From: Saccharomycopsis fibuligera x Saccharomycopsis cf. fibuligera
Taxonomy: Eukaryota > Ascomycota > Saccharomycetes > Ascoideales > Saccharomycopsidaceae
Direction: 5' to 3'
NCBI GenBank assembly: GCA_001936135.1
Contig: CP012820.1
Location: forward strand, 2,224,501-2,288,500
DNA: 64,000 bases
Under the pieces are notes generated by a model, which saw only the letters and a list, made by a program, of their open reading frames with translations, was not told the DNA's origin and searched no databases. This document shows positions 30,794 through 41,289 of the stretch, piece after piece. Both the position numbers and the translations under genes were made by a program. Position 1 is the first letter of the stretch. Each line of letters opens with the position of its first letter.

Positions 30794-33087
30794 TAATTGG
30801 GATGGAAAGGTCCTAGAACAACAGAAAGGAAGAACGACAAGAAAAGAAAGAGATAGATTAGTAAAATACAAGACAAGATTAGCGAAGGGATTTGGGGAAA
30901 ATATTTTCCAATTAAGGTGGGTGGGATACCCCAGCACAGTTTTTTTTCCATCGGCCTTGATGCAGACTGCTGCGCTATTTGCAGTTAGATGAATTAATGT
31001 GGTAACCGTATATGAGCCACACCACCGGCTACTGTGAATTAAGTAAGGTATTACCTTACTGTGTAAATTGTGATTATGTAATCGATAATACAAATAAGAA
31101 TAGCATTAGCTTATAAGATAGGCTTTTTCATCGAAGCTAAAAAGAAACACAAATAGTTAGTTGCAGAATGAAAATTAGATAACGAAATAAGGCGTTATAT
31201 TGCAATTGCTAACGATTGAGCAAGCAAGATATCTGCCATCGTAATAATAATTAAAAGACCAGCGAAAGGCTTTTTACTATTAAAGATTCTTTGTTGTAAA
31301 TTTATTCCTGTGTATTGAAGCGTTTTAACATCAGTATATTCTGCAATTTATTAAAAACTTCTTTTTATTATATATACGGTAAATTTCAACAATTTTGTTT
31401 TCTTTTGAAATATTTCGTTCTTTTTATTTTAGTTTGTTGTCATCCTTACTATAGTATGCCAAGCAGTTATAATAAAAGAGAAAATACTAGTATCCCAGCT
31501 GCCAAACGTTTATACTATGGCTAAGATGTTCTATTAAACCCGTTAAACTTAATCTCAACACAACATTTGTAGTATCTAACATACATTTATCAAGCACTTC
31601 TATCAAAGTAACAGAACTATTTATGAACAATAGTATCTTATCAAGTTTTCTGGTTTATAATAACAGCCTATTGTGGTTAAGAAAAACAATAAAAAATGAA
31701 AAGAACGCTAAAGTGCTTCTTTTTATCTTATAAAAATCTTTAGCTGTTTTTTGCTTTGTCAGCTTCAACTATCTTTTTTTCACATAAACTTTGCCTGTTG
31801 ACTACATCAAACATTAGTTCAAATTTAGCTATAATATTTCTATTTAGTATTGACAGGTAACAGAAGCAGTGCAGCAACAATAACTCTACAATATCACGCA
31901 TGAAGGGTCTGTGAGCCTTTCATTTCCCAATCTAGTAGGTAGAACCAATTCTCAGCTCATACGTACTCTTGGTTAATGGGGATAGGCATCCCATAAAATT
32001 TTGTCTTCAAAGCTTTGATTGCGCTTTTCTCGAGAGCTCGCTTACCGACAAAAATCGTTTACCTGGTGAAGCATTTATGCTCGCATCGCATTTTCTGTCT
32101 AATCCGTAATATGCAGTGTCTTACAAAAACAATAGGCTAATTTGTCAGAAATAATATTAGATTGCAAGTGTACTAGTCTACCTGTAGTTCATGGTATAAA
32201 CGAAAAAATAAAACAAACTAAGCATTGAAGGATAAGTATAACAATTTTTCTCTCTATAGGCTAGATAAATCAGTTCGTGATACAATAACATTCAACTGCC
32301 TTTTTTCTTAGCTACTCAGATTGAAATGTGGAGCGATCTATACAACACAATTCTTTGAGATGAACTGATGCAATATAACACACAAAGGTAATTAGGTACT
32401 GTTGGAATGAAGGAGCATATTCTAATAGCATTGATGGGGGGTTATCACGGCTTGTTGTATCATTATCTGACGATTCCATTTCCTGTGCTTAATGTTGTAC
32501 AGAAGTACTGAAATATTCAATTGATACAAAGCAAGCGATGCGACTGAGAGATAGGGTCGTGATTAACGCATGTAACTGCACCGAAGCACATCAAAATGCG
32601 CTGATACATCCTATGTAATTTCCTCGTTGGGCTAAATATAAACATAGGATGTAAACAACGGTGTCTAAATATAGTAAATTGTAAACAAAGGACTCAGATC
32701 AAGGAACAGAAGAAAAAAAAATGCGGAAAACTCATCTTTTACCAATGATGGACCCAGTATTTTCTCATTTTCGGTCACTTCTTTATTCTACTTTGTTTAC
32801 TCTTTGTCCAAAATAATTTTCTAGATTTCGTACCTCTTTCCCCTTGCGCTACGACAGCTTGTTTATTTACCTTCTCTACTTGCCATTTGACTTTGGTGAC
32901 TCAAATTCCACACTGCTTGTTTTTATTCGCTAGATATCAAGCAAGATTTGAAATCTCTTTGCTGTTTAGAGAAGTCTTATTGCATTGACGCGTCTGTACA
33001 ATTGCTAACGCAAAACCACAACTCAATACCCATAACACAATTTTTGATAAACAAATAACACTTTACAATATAAGTCAATAAGCACCA
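30794..33087. other. Divergent spacer DUG1/HOF1
   Basis: 2.3 kb with no gene I can support. The DUG1 frame stays open to 31093 but without a further ATG that looks useful. The HOF1-proximal part carries three forkhead-type sites and a TGACTCA (32897-32903). The middle (31.1-32.6 kb) is plain AT-rich DNA. Confidence 0.6.
32651..32800. promoter_or_regulatory. Three forkhead-type sites upstream of HOF1
   Basis: GTAAACAA occurs at 32651-32658 and again exactly 30 bp on at 32681-32688, and TTGTTTAC, its reverse complement, at 32793-32800. These match the core bound by yeast Fkh1/Fkh2. S. cerevisiae HOF1 belongs to the Fkh-controlled CLB2 group expressed at G2/M, so the sites fit the gene. Binding itself is inferred. 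Confidence 0.55.
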
Positions 33088-35366
33088 ATGGCTTCTGCGG
33101 ACGTATTTGACGGCAGTTTCGTCAACAACTTCTGGGGCAAAGATGAAAAAGGATCTGATATTGTGTTTGGCCGTATGGATCAAGGCCAGGTCACTTGTGA
33201 AAACCTAATAGATATTTATCAGGAGAAGATTCAAATTGAGAGAGAATACGCTTCTAGAATGCAAAAGTTGGCCAACAAGACTCTTGGTTCTAAAGAAACT
33301 GGTACCACCAAAAGAGCTCTTGACAAACTATTGGAAGAAATTGCAAACATGGGCAAAGCTCATTTGCATGAATCCAGCCAAATTGAGAATGAAATACTAG
33401 CACCTCTAATTGAATTCAACAAATCTTTTGCCGAGGAAAAAGACAAAATAAAAAGCTTAACCGAGTCAATTCTAAAATCCAAACAACTGCTCTTCTACCA
33501 AATTGAAAAGAATAAAAACATTTACTCCACCGAATGTATCAAATTGTACAATTTCTACTCGAAAAACAAAGGAAACAACTCTCATGCACACCAAGCTGAA
33601 CTTCAGCAGTTGGAAAGAAACCTAAGTCGGCACAGAAATAAGTATGAGGCCTCAGTACTCAACCATAAGAAAGCCCTTGGTAAATGGGTTGACCAGTGGC
33701 AAACCGCTGCTAACGACTTGCAAGATTTGGAGTTTGACAGAATAAATTACTTGAAGACAAACATCTGGAATTTCACTAATGCAATTTCTTCTTGTTGCGT
33801 CAGCCATGATCATAGCTGTGAAGATGTCAGAAAAGCATTAGAACAATGCGATTCTGTTAATGACATAAAAATGTTTGTTGAAGAATTTAGAACTGGCAAT
33901 GAGATTTATCAAGCGCCAGAATTCGTGGATTACTTAAATGGTGAAACTGATGAAAAGCTTGAAAGCGTCAATAGTGAAAAATATACCACCGCTAACTTTG
34001 AAAGCAGTTTCTGCAGCATGACCTCATCTTTGAACGTTGCACCAAGAAATGATACCAAAGCTAACCACAAGCTGGTCAAGTTCACTTCTTCAACGAATGC
34101 CGGCTCCTCTTATTATGGCGACTCTCTCAATTCAAGAGTCAAACAAGAGCCGTCTGATGATGATCATTTTGGTTTCCAAAGAATTTCTGATATTGATAGC
34201 GATAAACACTTCAAAAATCAATTCGACGCATTAAGATTCAAAAAGGAATCTCCAGTTGCAGCAGCAGCAAAAACCAATCACGAAGAGGACGGTTTACAAA
34301 AAATTGAAATCAAGTCACCATTTGGCACAATTCAAACAATGTCAAGAGCTAATACTAGTCGTCATAACAGTCCCGAGGCTTCGCCAACACCAAAACAAAA
34401 AGAGTCACCAACTAAAAGTTTTGCCAACAAAATAAATGCAGGTATTAATTATAATAAAAATAATAGTAATAATCATAATAACTTGGGAGTGTTTGACAGC
34501 AAATACCACAATAATGATGCTGCAAGCTCTTCAGGATCAAGTACAGGCGATTCAAATTCATTAGCTAGACAAAATACCTATGCAAGTTCACATACCAGCT
34601 CCAATTATTCCAATTCTTCCAACAAGACATGGAATTCACCAACCAGACACCGCAGTAAAATGGGATTACAAAACTGGATGTCCGATAGTAATGCCAAGCA
34701 AAGTCCTACGAAAAAACCGACTGCTAATACTAGTCCTATCCTATCTCTGAGCACTAATGGAAATAGAAGTGTATTTGGCCACAGCTCAGCGGCTGACCAG
34801 CGACCACTTCATGAGCAACAACAAGAGCATTTGATGAAACTCAAACAGGAAAAGCAAATGCAGGTGAATAGATACTATGAGGTAAACAAAAATGATGATT
34901 CAATTTTGAATACTTCAACGATGAGAAATTTTAACCCAGAAGAGCTTGGAGTAGAAGACCCGTTAAGAGCAGCCTTGGAAGATTTGAAAATTGGAGGTAA
35001 TGGTGATTTCAATGCATTGAAGGAAAGGCACAATTCTGTGAAATCAACAGCCAAATCATCTCGTCACAAACATTCAAGCAGCCATGGCGGGAGTCATCCT
35101 GGAAATAGTAATGTTAGCAACAGCAACAATAATGCCATGTCTGACAGCAGCTACAAGAGAAAATCTATGATTGACATTCTCAAACAAGCTAATGGGAAAC
35201 CAATAAACACACAAGAACTACATCAACAACCAGCGGTGCAGCCACCACAACAGCCATTTGCACAAGCTGCTGGTACTGCTCCAAGAGCAAACCATGCAAA
35301 CAGTTTGGCTTCTAATAGGCCAAAATCCATGATTGAAATTGCTGAGATGAATCTGGTGAGAGCTCA

Positions 35367-35397
<31 letters not shown>

Positions 35398-35802
35398 CAA
35401 CAACAAGGTACCTCAACTTTTATGAACTCTGTGCACACCATGGCAAATCCTAGTCAATTGCATTTACAACAACAACAACAACAGCAGCAGCAACAACAAG
35501 AAGCACTTATGAATGTACATGCTGCTAACGCAAACGGTATGCCAATAATGAAGAAAAAAATCCCGGTAGCGCAAAATGGATTGCCTTTGGTATCTTCAGA
35601 CAATCGTCCAGTTGTGCGACATGCCAAAGCGTTATATGAGTACAAAGCATCAATCCCGGAGGAAGTATCATTCAAGAGAAAAGACTTGATGTTGGTGCTT
35701 GCAATGCAGGACGATGGATGGTGGGAGGTCGAAGTTTTGAGTAATGGAGTGGGGTCTTCACAGTTTGGGTTGGCCCCAAGTAACTATTTGGTACCTGCTT
35801 AA
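33088..35802 (+). CDS. HOF1: F-BAR/SH3 cytokinesis protein Hof1
   Basis: 904 residues, longer than the 669 of S. cerevisiae Hof1. An F-BAR domain fills about 5-265 (starting FVNNFWGKDEKGSDIVFGRM, helical throughout), which bends and binds membrane. A long polar linker rich in Ser, Asn, Lys and Gln follows (265-835), with two poly-Gln runs at about 760-773 and 793-804. One SH3 domain closes the protein (about 838-900: ALYEY, DDGWWE and APSNYL). The single C-terminal SH3 separates it from Bzz1, which has two. Hof1 couples the septin ring to the actomyosin ring and primary septum formation at the bud neck. The upstream region has forkhead sites that fit G2/M expression. Confidence 0.93.
35365..35406 (+). 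repeat. CAG/CAA microsatellite coding poly-Gln in HOF1
   Basis: An in-frame CAG run passes into CAA within the HOF1 linker. A second CAA/CAG run lies at about 35467-35500. Both are expected to vary in length between strains. Confidence 0.9.
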
Positions 35803-35937
35803 TTTGAGTATGCTGTGCTATCAATATTTGTCTCCTTTTACGTTCTCAGTGCTTTTTTTCCCAGCTTTATTACTTACAGCTGTTCGTTATATCTCAGCAA
35901 TCCTTCTCTTCTCGCCTTGTATTCTGTTACTATTTTC

Positions 35938-35968
<31 letters not shown>

Positions 35969-36394
35969 GGAGTTCTTTTTAGTTTACTGTTTTTCCGTCG
36001 CTACTATATCCTGCTTTTCTATGCTACTTATCCATTCGTTTTGTTGTCAAGCTGCACTCTAATAATATTGTCAATTATTTTTTTTTAATTTTTAATTTTA
36101 ATTTGGTTCATTGTGGTATTTTGTTTTTCATCAGACCATATTACCATCTATATTACCATTCTTTTCTTTTCTCTTCTACTTTGTAAAAGCCCAATACAAT
36201 AAATACTGATAAATACTGATATGGTCGCTTGTTGCGAGTTACTGTAGAGCTACAAGAACGCGCGGGTGCGGATGGTTTGCTGCTAGATCTAGACAGGACA
36301 ACTGGGTGGACTAAGCCATTGTGGTGCTATACGAGTAGAGTTCGGTCATAGAACATGCTTTTTTGCTTTAATTTATTTTGCTTTATTTTATCAT

Positions 36395-36430
<36 letters not shown>

Positions 36431-36662
36431 CAAAAAAAAGATGAATATCGAGAATGGAGAATGGATAGTAAAGTTGATCAGGTTCACCGAATCGACAAAC
36501 TGACACGAGATGACGAGATGGAAAAAGTCTATTAGAAATAGAGATTGATAAAATTAATAAAATAGATCACAGTGGTCTCGCGAGGAAGGAAAAGATGAGC
36601 GGAGCATAAAAAACAAAAAGGAAGGCACCAAACCATACCATGCAACACCATAGCAGACCCAC

Positions 36663-36702
<40 letters not shown>

Positions 36703-36773
36703 TTACAATAAGACAAGCAGGTAAGCAAAGCACCTTTTCCTGTCGTTTAAGGAGGAGGGGGGCTGGCCTGGGA
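35803..36773. other. Convergent 3' spacer HOF1/ADP1 with long homopolymers
   Basis: 971 bp between convergent genes. It carries poly-T runs of 28 (35941-35968) and 30 (36401-36430) and a poly-A run of 36 (36664-36699). No gene is seen. Confidence 0.75.
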
Positions 36774-39700
36774 CTACCTCTTCTCGACAACAAAGTAGTG
36801 CAACCCGACAAACCCCAACCCTAAGAACGCGCCACCAAACACGGCCAACCATAGCGTATCCAGCCACATTGCACCAACATTGAACCCAAACGTGCTGAGA
36901 ATCGTTGCGCCAGGGACCTCAATCTTGAGGCCATACTTGGTCTCGCGAAGCACCAAGGTGCGGACCTCGTTGATGATTAGGGACTCGTAGCCGTAGTGGA
37001 ACGTAGAGAGATACTTGAGGACGTTGAGGTCAATGTAGAAGCCGAACTGATTAGCGTTGGCGTTGCCGCTGGTGCCAGGGCCAGCAGCAGCAACAGCAGC
37101 AGCAGAAGACACGGCAGCAGACACGGAATTTGCGGTTGTTTCACCCTTCTTGACGTTGATAAAGAGCCCCGAGAAAAGCATCGAGAACAACAAGATGAGC
37201 ACGCCGACGAGCGTGGCATTGCCGCTTTCCTTGATCAAGATCCCGACAATAAGAATCTCCAAGGCGGTAGCCAAGTTGAACAAAATCAAGACTGCGCAAG
37301 CCTTCAAGAAGCCGTTCTCCTCCATGTTGAGCCCCACCAAGGGGTAGGCTATGGCAAGGACAATGACTGGCGGGAAGACGCGCAACGGGAGCACGTCGCA
37401 GAGGATCTTGGACAAGTAGTATGCAAACGTCGAGTAGTAGTTGTTGCTGCGCTCGCGCATAAAGACAATGCGCTCGATGCTGAAGGAATGGAGCCCGGTG
37501 AGGGTGGAGAAGCCAAAGAAGGAGAGGACAAAGAAAAAGAGCCCCATGCGGTTCTGGAAGCCGCTAATGTCGTTGTTTATGTCGTAGTACAAAATGCCGA
37601 TGAAACAGCCAATAAAGACGGAGAGCAAGTACTGGGTGAGCAAGAGTTTTGGGTTGCGGTACAAGTTTTTGAAGGTGCGGGAGGACAAGATGGCGATCTG
37701 CTGAGGGACTGAGGCTTGCTTGTTGTGGGCGTTGATGTGCTCGTAGATAAAGTTTTTGTTCGAGGAGCGGCTATGGTCGGCGACGAAGCCGTCGTTGATG
37801 GTTTTGATCTCCTGGAGGATTTCCTCGGCGTAGACGGAGTTGACAAATAGCGACACGACCTTGTTTGCCGGCCTGAGACCAGACTCTGTGCTGATGAGGG
37901 AGTGGCCGGTTGCCAAGGTGCTGCCCAATTCGTCCCGGTGGGAGGCGAAATGGGCCCACTCGCTGGTGGTATCGACTTCGGACTCGCGTCTTGCCAACAA
38001 CTGGGCGATATCGTCGCCGTCGTCGTCGCCGCTGTTGCGGATGTTCTCCTCGTCGACGCCGCGGCCGTAAGGTGGGGCCCGGGACCTTGCGGAGGCGTTG
38101 CCTTTGGAGTCGGAGGTTATGTCTATCAAATAGTCCGCAATGTTGTAGCCGGAGGGACACTGGTAGCCGTGCTCTTGGAAAAACTCGTTGCACTTCAACA
38201 TGTCGCCGGAGTACACCACCTGGCCCTCGGCCAACAACAACAACTTGTCAAACATGGCGACGATGTTGCTGCGGGGCTGGTGGATGGTGAAGACGACGGT
38301 GCGGTCGTAGTCTCTCGAGAGCCTGACCAAGCACTCGACGACCTTTTTGGCATTGTAGGAGTCCAAGCCCGAGGTTGGCTCATCAAGGAACAAGATCGAC
38401 GGAGAGGTGACTAGCTCGCAGGCGATTGCGACTCTGCGCTTCTCGCCGCCGGATATGCCTCGTTGCAAGTCGGAGCCGATTAAGCGGTCCTTGATTTTGA
38501 GGATGCGGAGCTCATCCAAGACCTGGAGGACCCTGACCTTCTTGGCGTCGACCGACATTGCGCGCGGTAGCCTGAGCAAGGCGCTGTTGAGGACGGTTTC
38601 GTACACGGTTAGGGTCGGGATCAAGTAGTCTTCCTGGTCAACAAAACCGATGATTTTCTTGTAGTCCCTGAACTCCAACTGCTGGCCGTTGATGCGTATT
38701 TTGCCCGACTTGGTGCCGTCCTTGTTCTTGCCGGCCAAGATGTCGAGCAAGGTGGTCTTGCCGGCGCCGGAGCCGCCCATGATGGCGAGCATCTCGCGGG
38801 GCTTGACGACGCCAAACGCGCTGTCCAAGACGACGCGGTTCTTCACGCTGTAGCTGATGTTCTCGAAGGTGAGGGAGACCGGGACGTGTGCGGCGGCGGC
38901 GGCGGCAGAAGACGTGGAAGCCGAGGCCGACGTGGAGGCGGACGCGGACGCGGACGCGGACGCGTCGTCGTCGGTTGGCAAGCGGACAGAGCTGTCGCCA
39001 AACAACGGGGACTTCTGGACGTAAAAGACGAGCACGACGGCCAAGCAGGCAGCGCCAACGAGGCTGGCGGCGATGACAAAGACGTTGTAGAGGGAGAGCC
39101 TCTTTTTGGGAGGAAGCAAGTAGCCGGGGATCTCGCTGTAGTGGACGCACTCGCCGGACTGGCAGCGCAACGAGATGTGGGGGTCGCCAAAGACGGACAT
39201 GATCAAGTCGTTCATGCTGGGCTCGGAAAACTGGCAGCTGCGCTCGGCGACGCTGCACGAGAAGTCGCCGGGGCCTCTGATTGTTTCTGTCAAGAACTCG
39301 GAGATGTCAATGGAGCCGGACTGGCCGCAAAGCATGCGGCCGGGCAAGCACTTGCAGGCGACGTCCTGGCACTGGTAGTGGCTGGTGTTGGAGGGGAGGT
39401 CGTACTGCAACTGGCAGCGGTCCAAGGCGCAGTAGAAGCTCTCCTGCTGGTCGATCCAGAACTGGAAGTCGCATGTGCGGGCGGTCTTGTTGCACGAGAA
39501 GGTGACCTGGGGCTTCTTGCCGTTGAGGATCTGCACGATCTTGGTGTTGGTGACGTCGCACATCTGGTGGAACTTGCTGACGATGAGGCCCTGGGTGTAG
39601 CACGTCCCCTGGAGGCCCGGGGGCATGAAGGAGTCGCAGACGCGGTCGTTCTGGCAGATGTTGCAGTTGATGCCGGACCAGCCGTCTTTGCAGGCGCACT

Positions 39701-40082
39701 GGGTGTGGTTGTCGGGGCGCAAGGGTCTGTCTTTGCCGTCGGAGAGGGCGCCGCAGACGGGCTGGGAGCAGTCTGTGCCGCCGAAGCCCGCGATGCAGTC
39801 GCACTGGCCGGTGTACTCGTTGCAGGAGGAGAACTGCTTGCACTCAAACATGGGGAGCATGCAGTTGAAGCATGGCGGGCACTTGTCGTTGTTGGCCGCG
39901 GTGGCGCTGTCGGCGGCATTGATGCTGTCGGCGGCATTGATGCTGCTGGCGCTGCTGGCGCTGCTGGCGCCGCTGGCGCCGGTGGCGACTGCGAGTGGCG
40001 GCTGGCGATGCAGCGACGCGACGGAGACGAGCAGGAGGAGTAGCAAGCCGAACGCCCAAGCGGGAGACACGCGGGGGAGCAT
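36774..40082 (-). CDS. ADP1: ABCG-type half transporter with EGF-like ectodomain (Adp1)
   Basis: 1102 residues (S. cerevisiae Adp1 has 1049). A signal peptide (about 1-25) leads a Cys-rich ectodomain with EGF-like repeats such as CDCIAGFGGTDC (to about 320) and one membrane segment (about 330-355). A low-complexity Ala/Ser linker follows, then a cytosolic ABC domain with Walker A GGSGAGKTT near residue 435, signature ISGGEKRR, and Walker B ending in FLDEPTSGLD near 567. A C-terminal ABC2 membrane domain has about six segments from about 810. This order (ABC before the membrane domain, with an EGF-type N terminus) is specific to Adp1. Its substrate is unknown. The gene is strongly GC-rich, with C/G at most third positions and Leu written mainly as TTG or CTC but rarely CTG; this produces long chance frames on the opposite strand. 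It diverges from ROD1. Confidence 0.95.
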   Translation of the reverse strand: MLPRVSPAWAFGLLLLLLVSVASLHRQPPLAVATGASGASSASSASSINAADSINAADSATAANNDKCPPCFNCMLPMFECKQFSSCNEYTGQCDCIAGFGGTDCSQPVCGALSDGKDRPLRPDNHTQCACKDGWSGINCNICQNDRVCDSFMPPGLQGTCYTQGLIVSKFHQMCDVTNTKIVQILNGKKPQVTFSCNKTARTCDFQFWIDQQESFYCALDRCQLQYDLPSNTSHYQCQDVACKCLPGRMLCGQSGSIDISEFLTETIRGPGDFSCSVAERSCQFSEPSMNDLIMSVFGDPHISLRCQSGECVHYSEIPGYLLPPKKRLSLYNVFVIAASLVGAACLAVVLVFYVQKSPLFGDSSVRLPTDDDASASASASASTSASASTSSAAAAAAHVPVSLTFENISYSVKNRVVLDSAFGVVKPREMLAIMGGSGAGKTTLLDILAGKNKDGTKSGKIRINGQQLEFRDYKKIIGFVDQEDYLIPTLTVYETVLNSALLRLPRAMSVDAKKVRVLQVLDELRILKIKDRLIGSDLQRGISGGEKRRVAIACELVTSPSILFLDEPTSGLDSYNAKKVVECLVRLSRDYDRTVVFTIHQPRSNIVAMFDKLLLLAEGQVVYSGDMLKCNEFFQEHGYQCPSGYNIADYLIDITSDSKGNASARSRAPPYGRGVDEENIRNSGDDDGDDIAQLLARRESEVDTTSEWAHFASHRDELGSTLATGHSLISTESGLRPANKVVSLFVNSVYAEEILQEIKTINDGFVADHSRSSNKNFIYEHINAHNKQASVPQQIAILSSRTFKNLYRNPKLLLTQYLLSVFIGCFIGILYYDINNDISGFQNRMGLFFFVLSFFGFSTLTGLHSFSIERIVFMRERSNNYYSTFAYYLSKILCDVLPLRVFPPVIVLAIAYPLVGLNMEENGFLKACAVLILFNLATALEILIVGILIKESGNATLVGVLILLFSMLFSGLFINVKKGETTANSVSAAVSSAAAVAAAGPGTSGNANANQFGFYIDLNVLKYLSTFHYGYESLIINEVRTLVLRETKYGLKIEVPGATILSTFGFNVGAMWLDTLWLAVFGGAFLGLGFVGLHYFVVEKR

Positions 40083-41289
40083 TGCGAGTGGCGGCGGCTG
40101 GAATAGCTATGTTCTGTTGTGGGAGAGCGCTGGAGCAGAGGATGCGATTGACTGGCTGGCTTGGCTGGCTGTTAGGCTGACTGAATGAATGGGCGTGTGG
40201 ACGAGCGAGCAAACGAGCGAGTGGTTGATTGATTGATTGGTTATTGATGCTTGACTGACTGACTGGATTGGTGTCGCTGTAGAGTCGCGATGTGTTTGGG
40301 ACGGGCGGGTGGCGGCGCGGTTGCGAGCGCTGGCCGGAGCCAGAGCGCACGTGCGCGGGCACGTGCGCGCTCGCTGTCCTAGGCAGCCGGCGGCTCCACA
40401 CCGGCGGGCAGAAACCAAGGCCCCGAGAACCTGGGCGTACCCTACGCGGCAGAGTAACCTGCTGTGTCACGTTCTGCTTCTCCGCAGCCGCCGAGTTTCC
40501 CCGCGCTATGCAGAGCGGCCTGAGAAGGAGCCCAAGAACCGGCCCAAGAACCGGCCAGAGCCACCGGAGCGCTGCACAGAATGGCATGTCCTGTACAAGC
40601 ACGACAGACTGCAGGAGCTGCTGCGACTGCGGCCGGAGATGGCGCGGCTCCGGGCGCTTGGGCCTCGGAGATAGAAATACGTCAGATTATGCAGCCGACA
40701 CAGCAGGCATGTGCGCTGCTGGTACGTTGGCCGTCTGGAACCACCTGGAAGCAGAAGCTCTCGAGATCGAAAACCGCGACTCGGATCATCACGAGCTAGA
40801 GCTAGACCGCTGGCTCTGGCTAACGCTGAAACGAAGCCTGCGGACACGCGCCAGGGCTGCAGACCCGTAGAAGGAGCCGCACTGGCTTTGCGCGCGCGCG
40901 TGTGTTTGCCGCGCGGCTCGTTGCTTCTTCTCACGCGGTAGTGGGGGAGGGGGTGTTCTCGGGTGTGGGGGTGCTCTCGAAGGTGAGGGTGCCCGCCGCG
41001 GTGCCCGCCGCGGTGCCCGTAGCAATTAGAAAAATTTTCATTACGTCGGCTACACCGCAGCTGCCCCGTCCACCCGGAAAAACTGCCGCCACAGCAGCAC
41101 ATTCACAAACGCTGCAATCAGTCTATCACGTCGTCGTCTGTTTTTTCCTTTTTCTCTTCTTCTGTCTCCAAGGTCCAGTGTCCAGTCTCCAGCGTCCAGT
41201 GTCCAGTGTCCAGTCTGCTGTTGCTGTCTCTTCCCTGCCAGCACAACCGCACCGCGCACAACCACGATCTCTCGCGCATCTCTCCAACC
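40083..41289. promoter_or_regulatory. GC-rich divergent promoter ADP1/ROD1
   Basis: 1.2 kb between divergent start codons, very GC-rich. It contains GATT/GACT tetranucleotide runs (40225-40264), two CACGTG E-boxes 12 bp apart (40348-40353 and 40360-40365), alternating CG/TG tracts near 40888-40905, a 12-bp GTGCCCGCCGCG tandem repeat (about 40989-41015) and a TCCAG array (41173-41216) next to ROD1. Several open frames are present on both strands but none is credible as a gene. Confidence 0.65.

Noticed and set aside
30636-30992. 118-codon plus-strand frame opposite the DUG1 leader
   Set aside because: Starts with TTG and mirrors the basic leader on the other strand; no recognisable protein.
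32897-32903. TGACTCA, a Gcn4-type site upstream of HOF1
   Set aside because: A single 7-bp match in 2.3 kb is weak, and HOF1 is not a known Gcn4 target; kept only as a note.
38886-40043. 385-codon plus-strand frame antisense to ADP1, and others at 36996-37712 and 38638-39258
   Set aside because: Composition artefact of a GC-rich gene: few stop codons arise on the other strand. The translations are Ala/Gly/Val- or Arg/Pro-rich without domains, while ADP1 is a clear orthologue.
41206-41289. 28-codon upstream extension of ROD1
   Set aside because: Begins with GTG; the ATG at 41290 starts the arrestin fold at the expected place.
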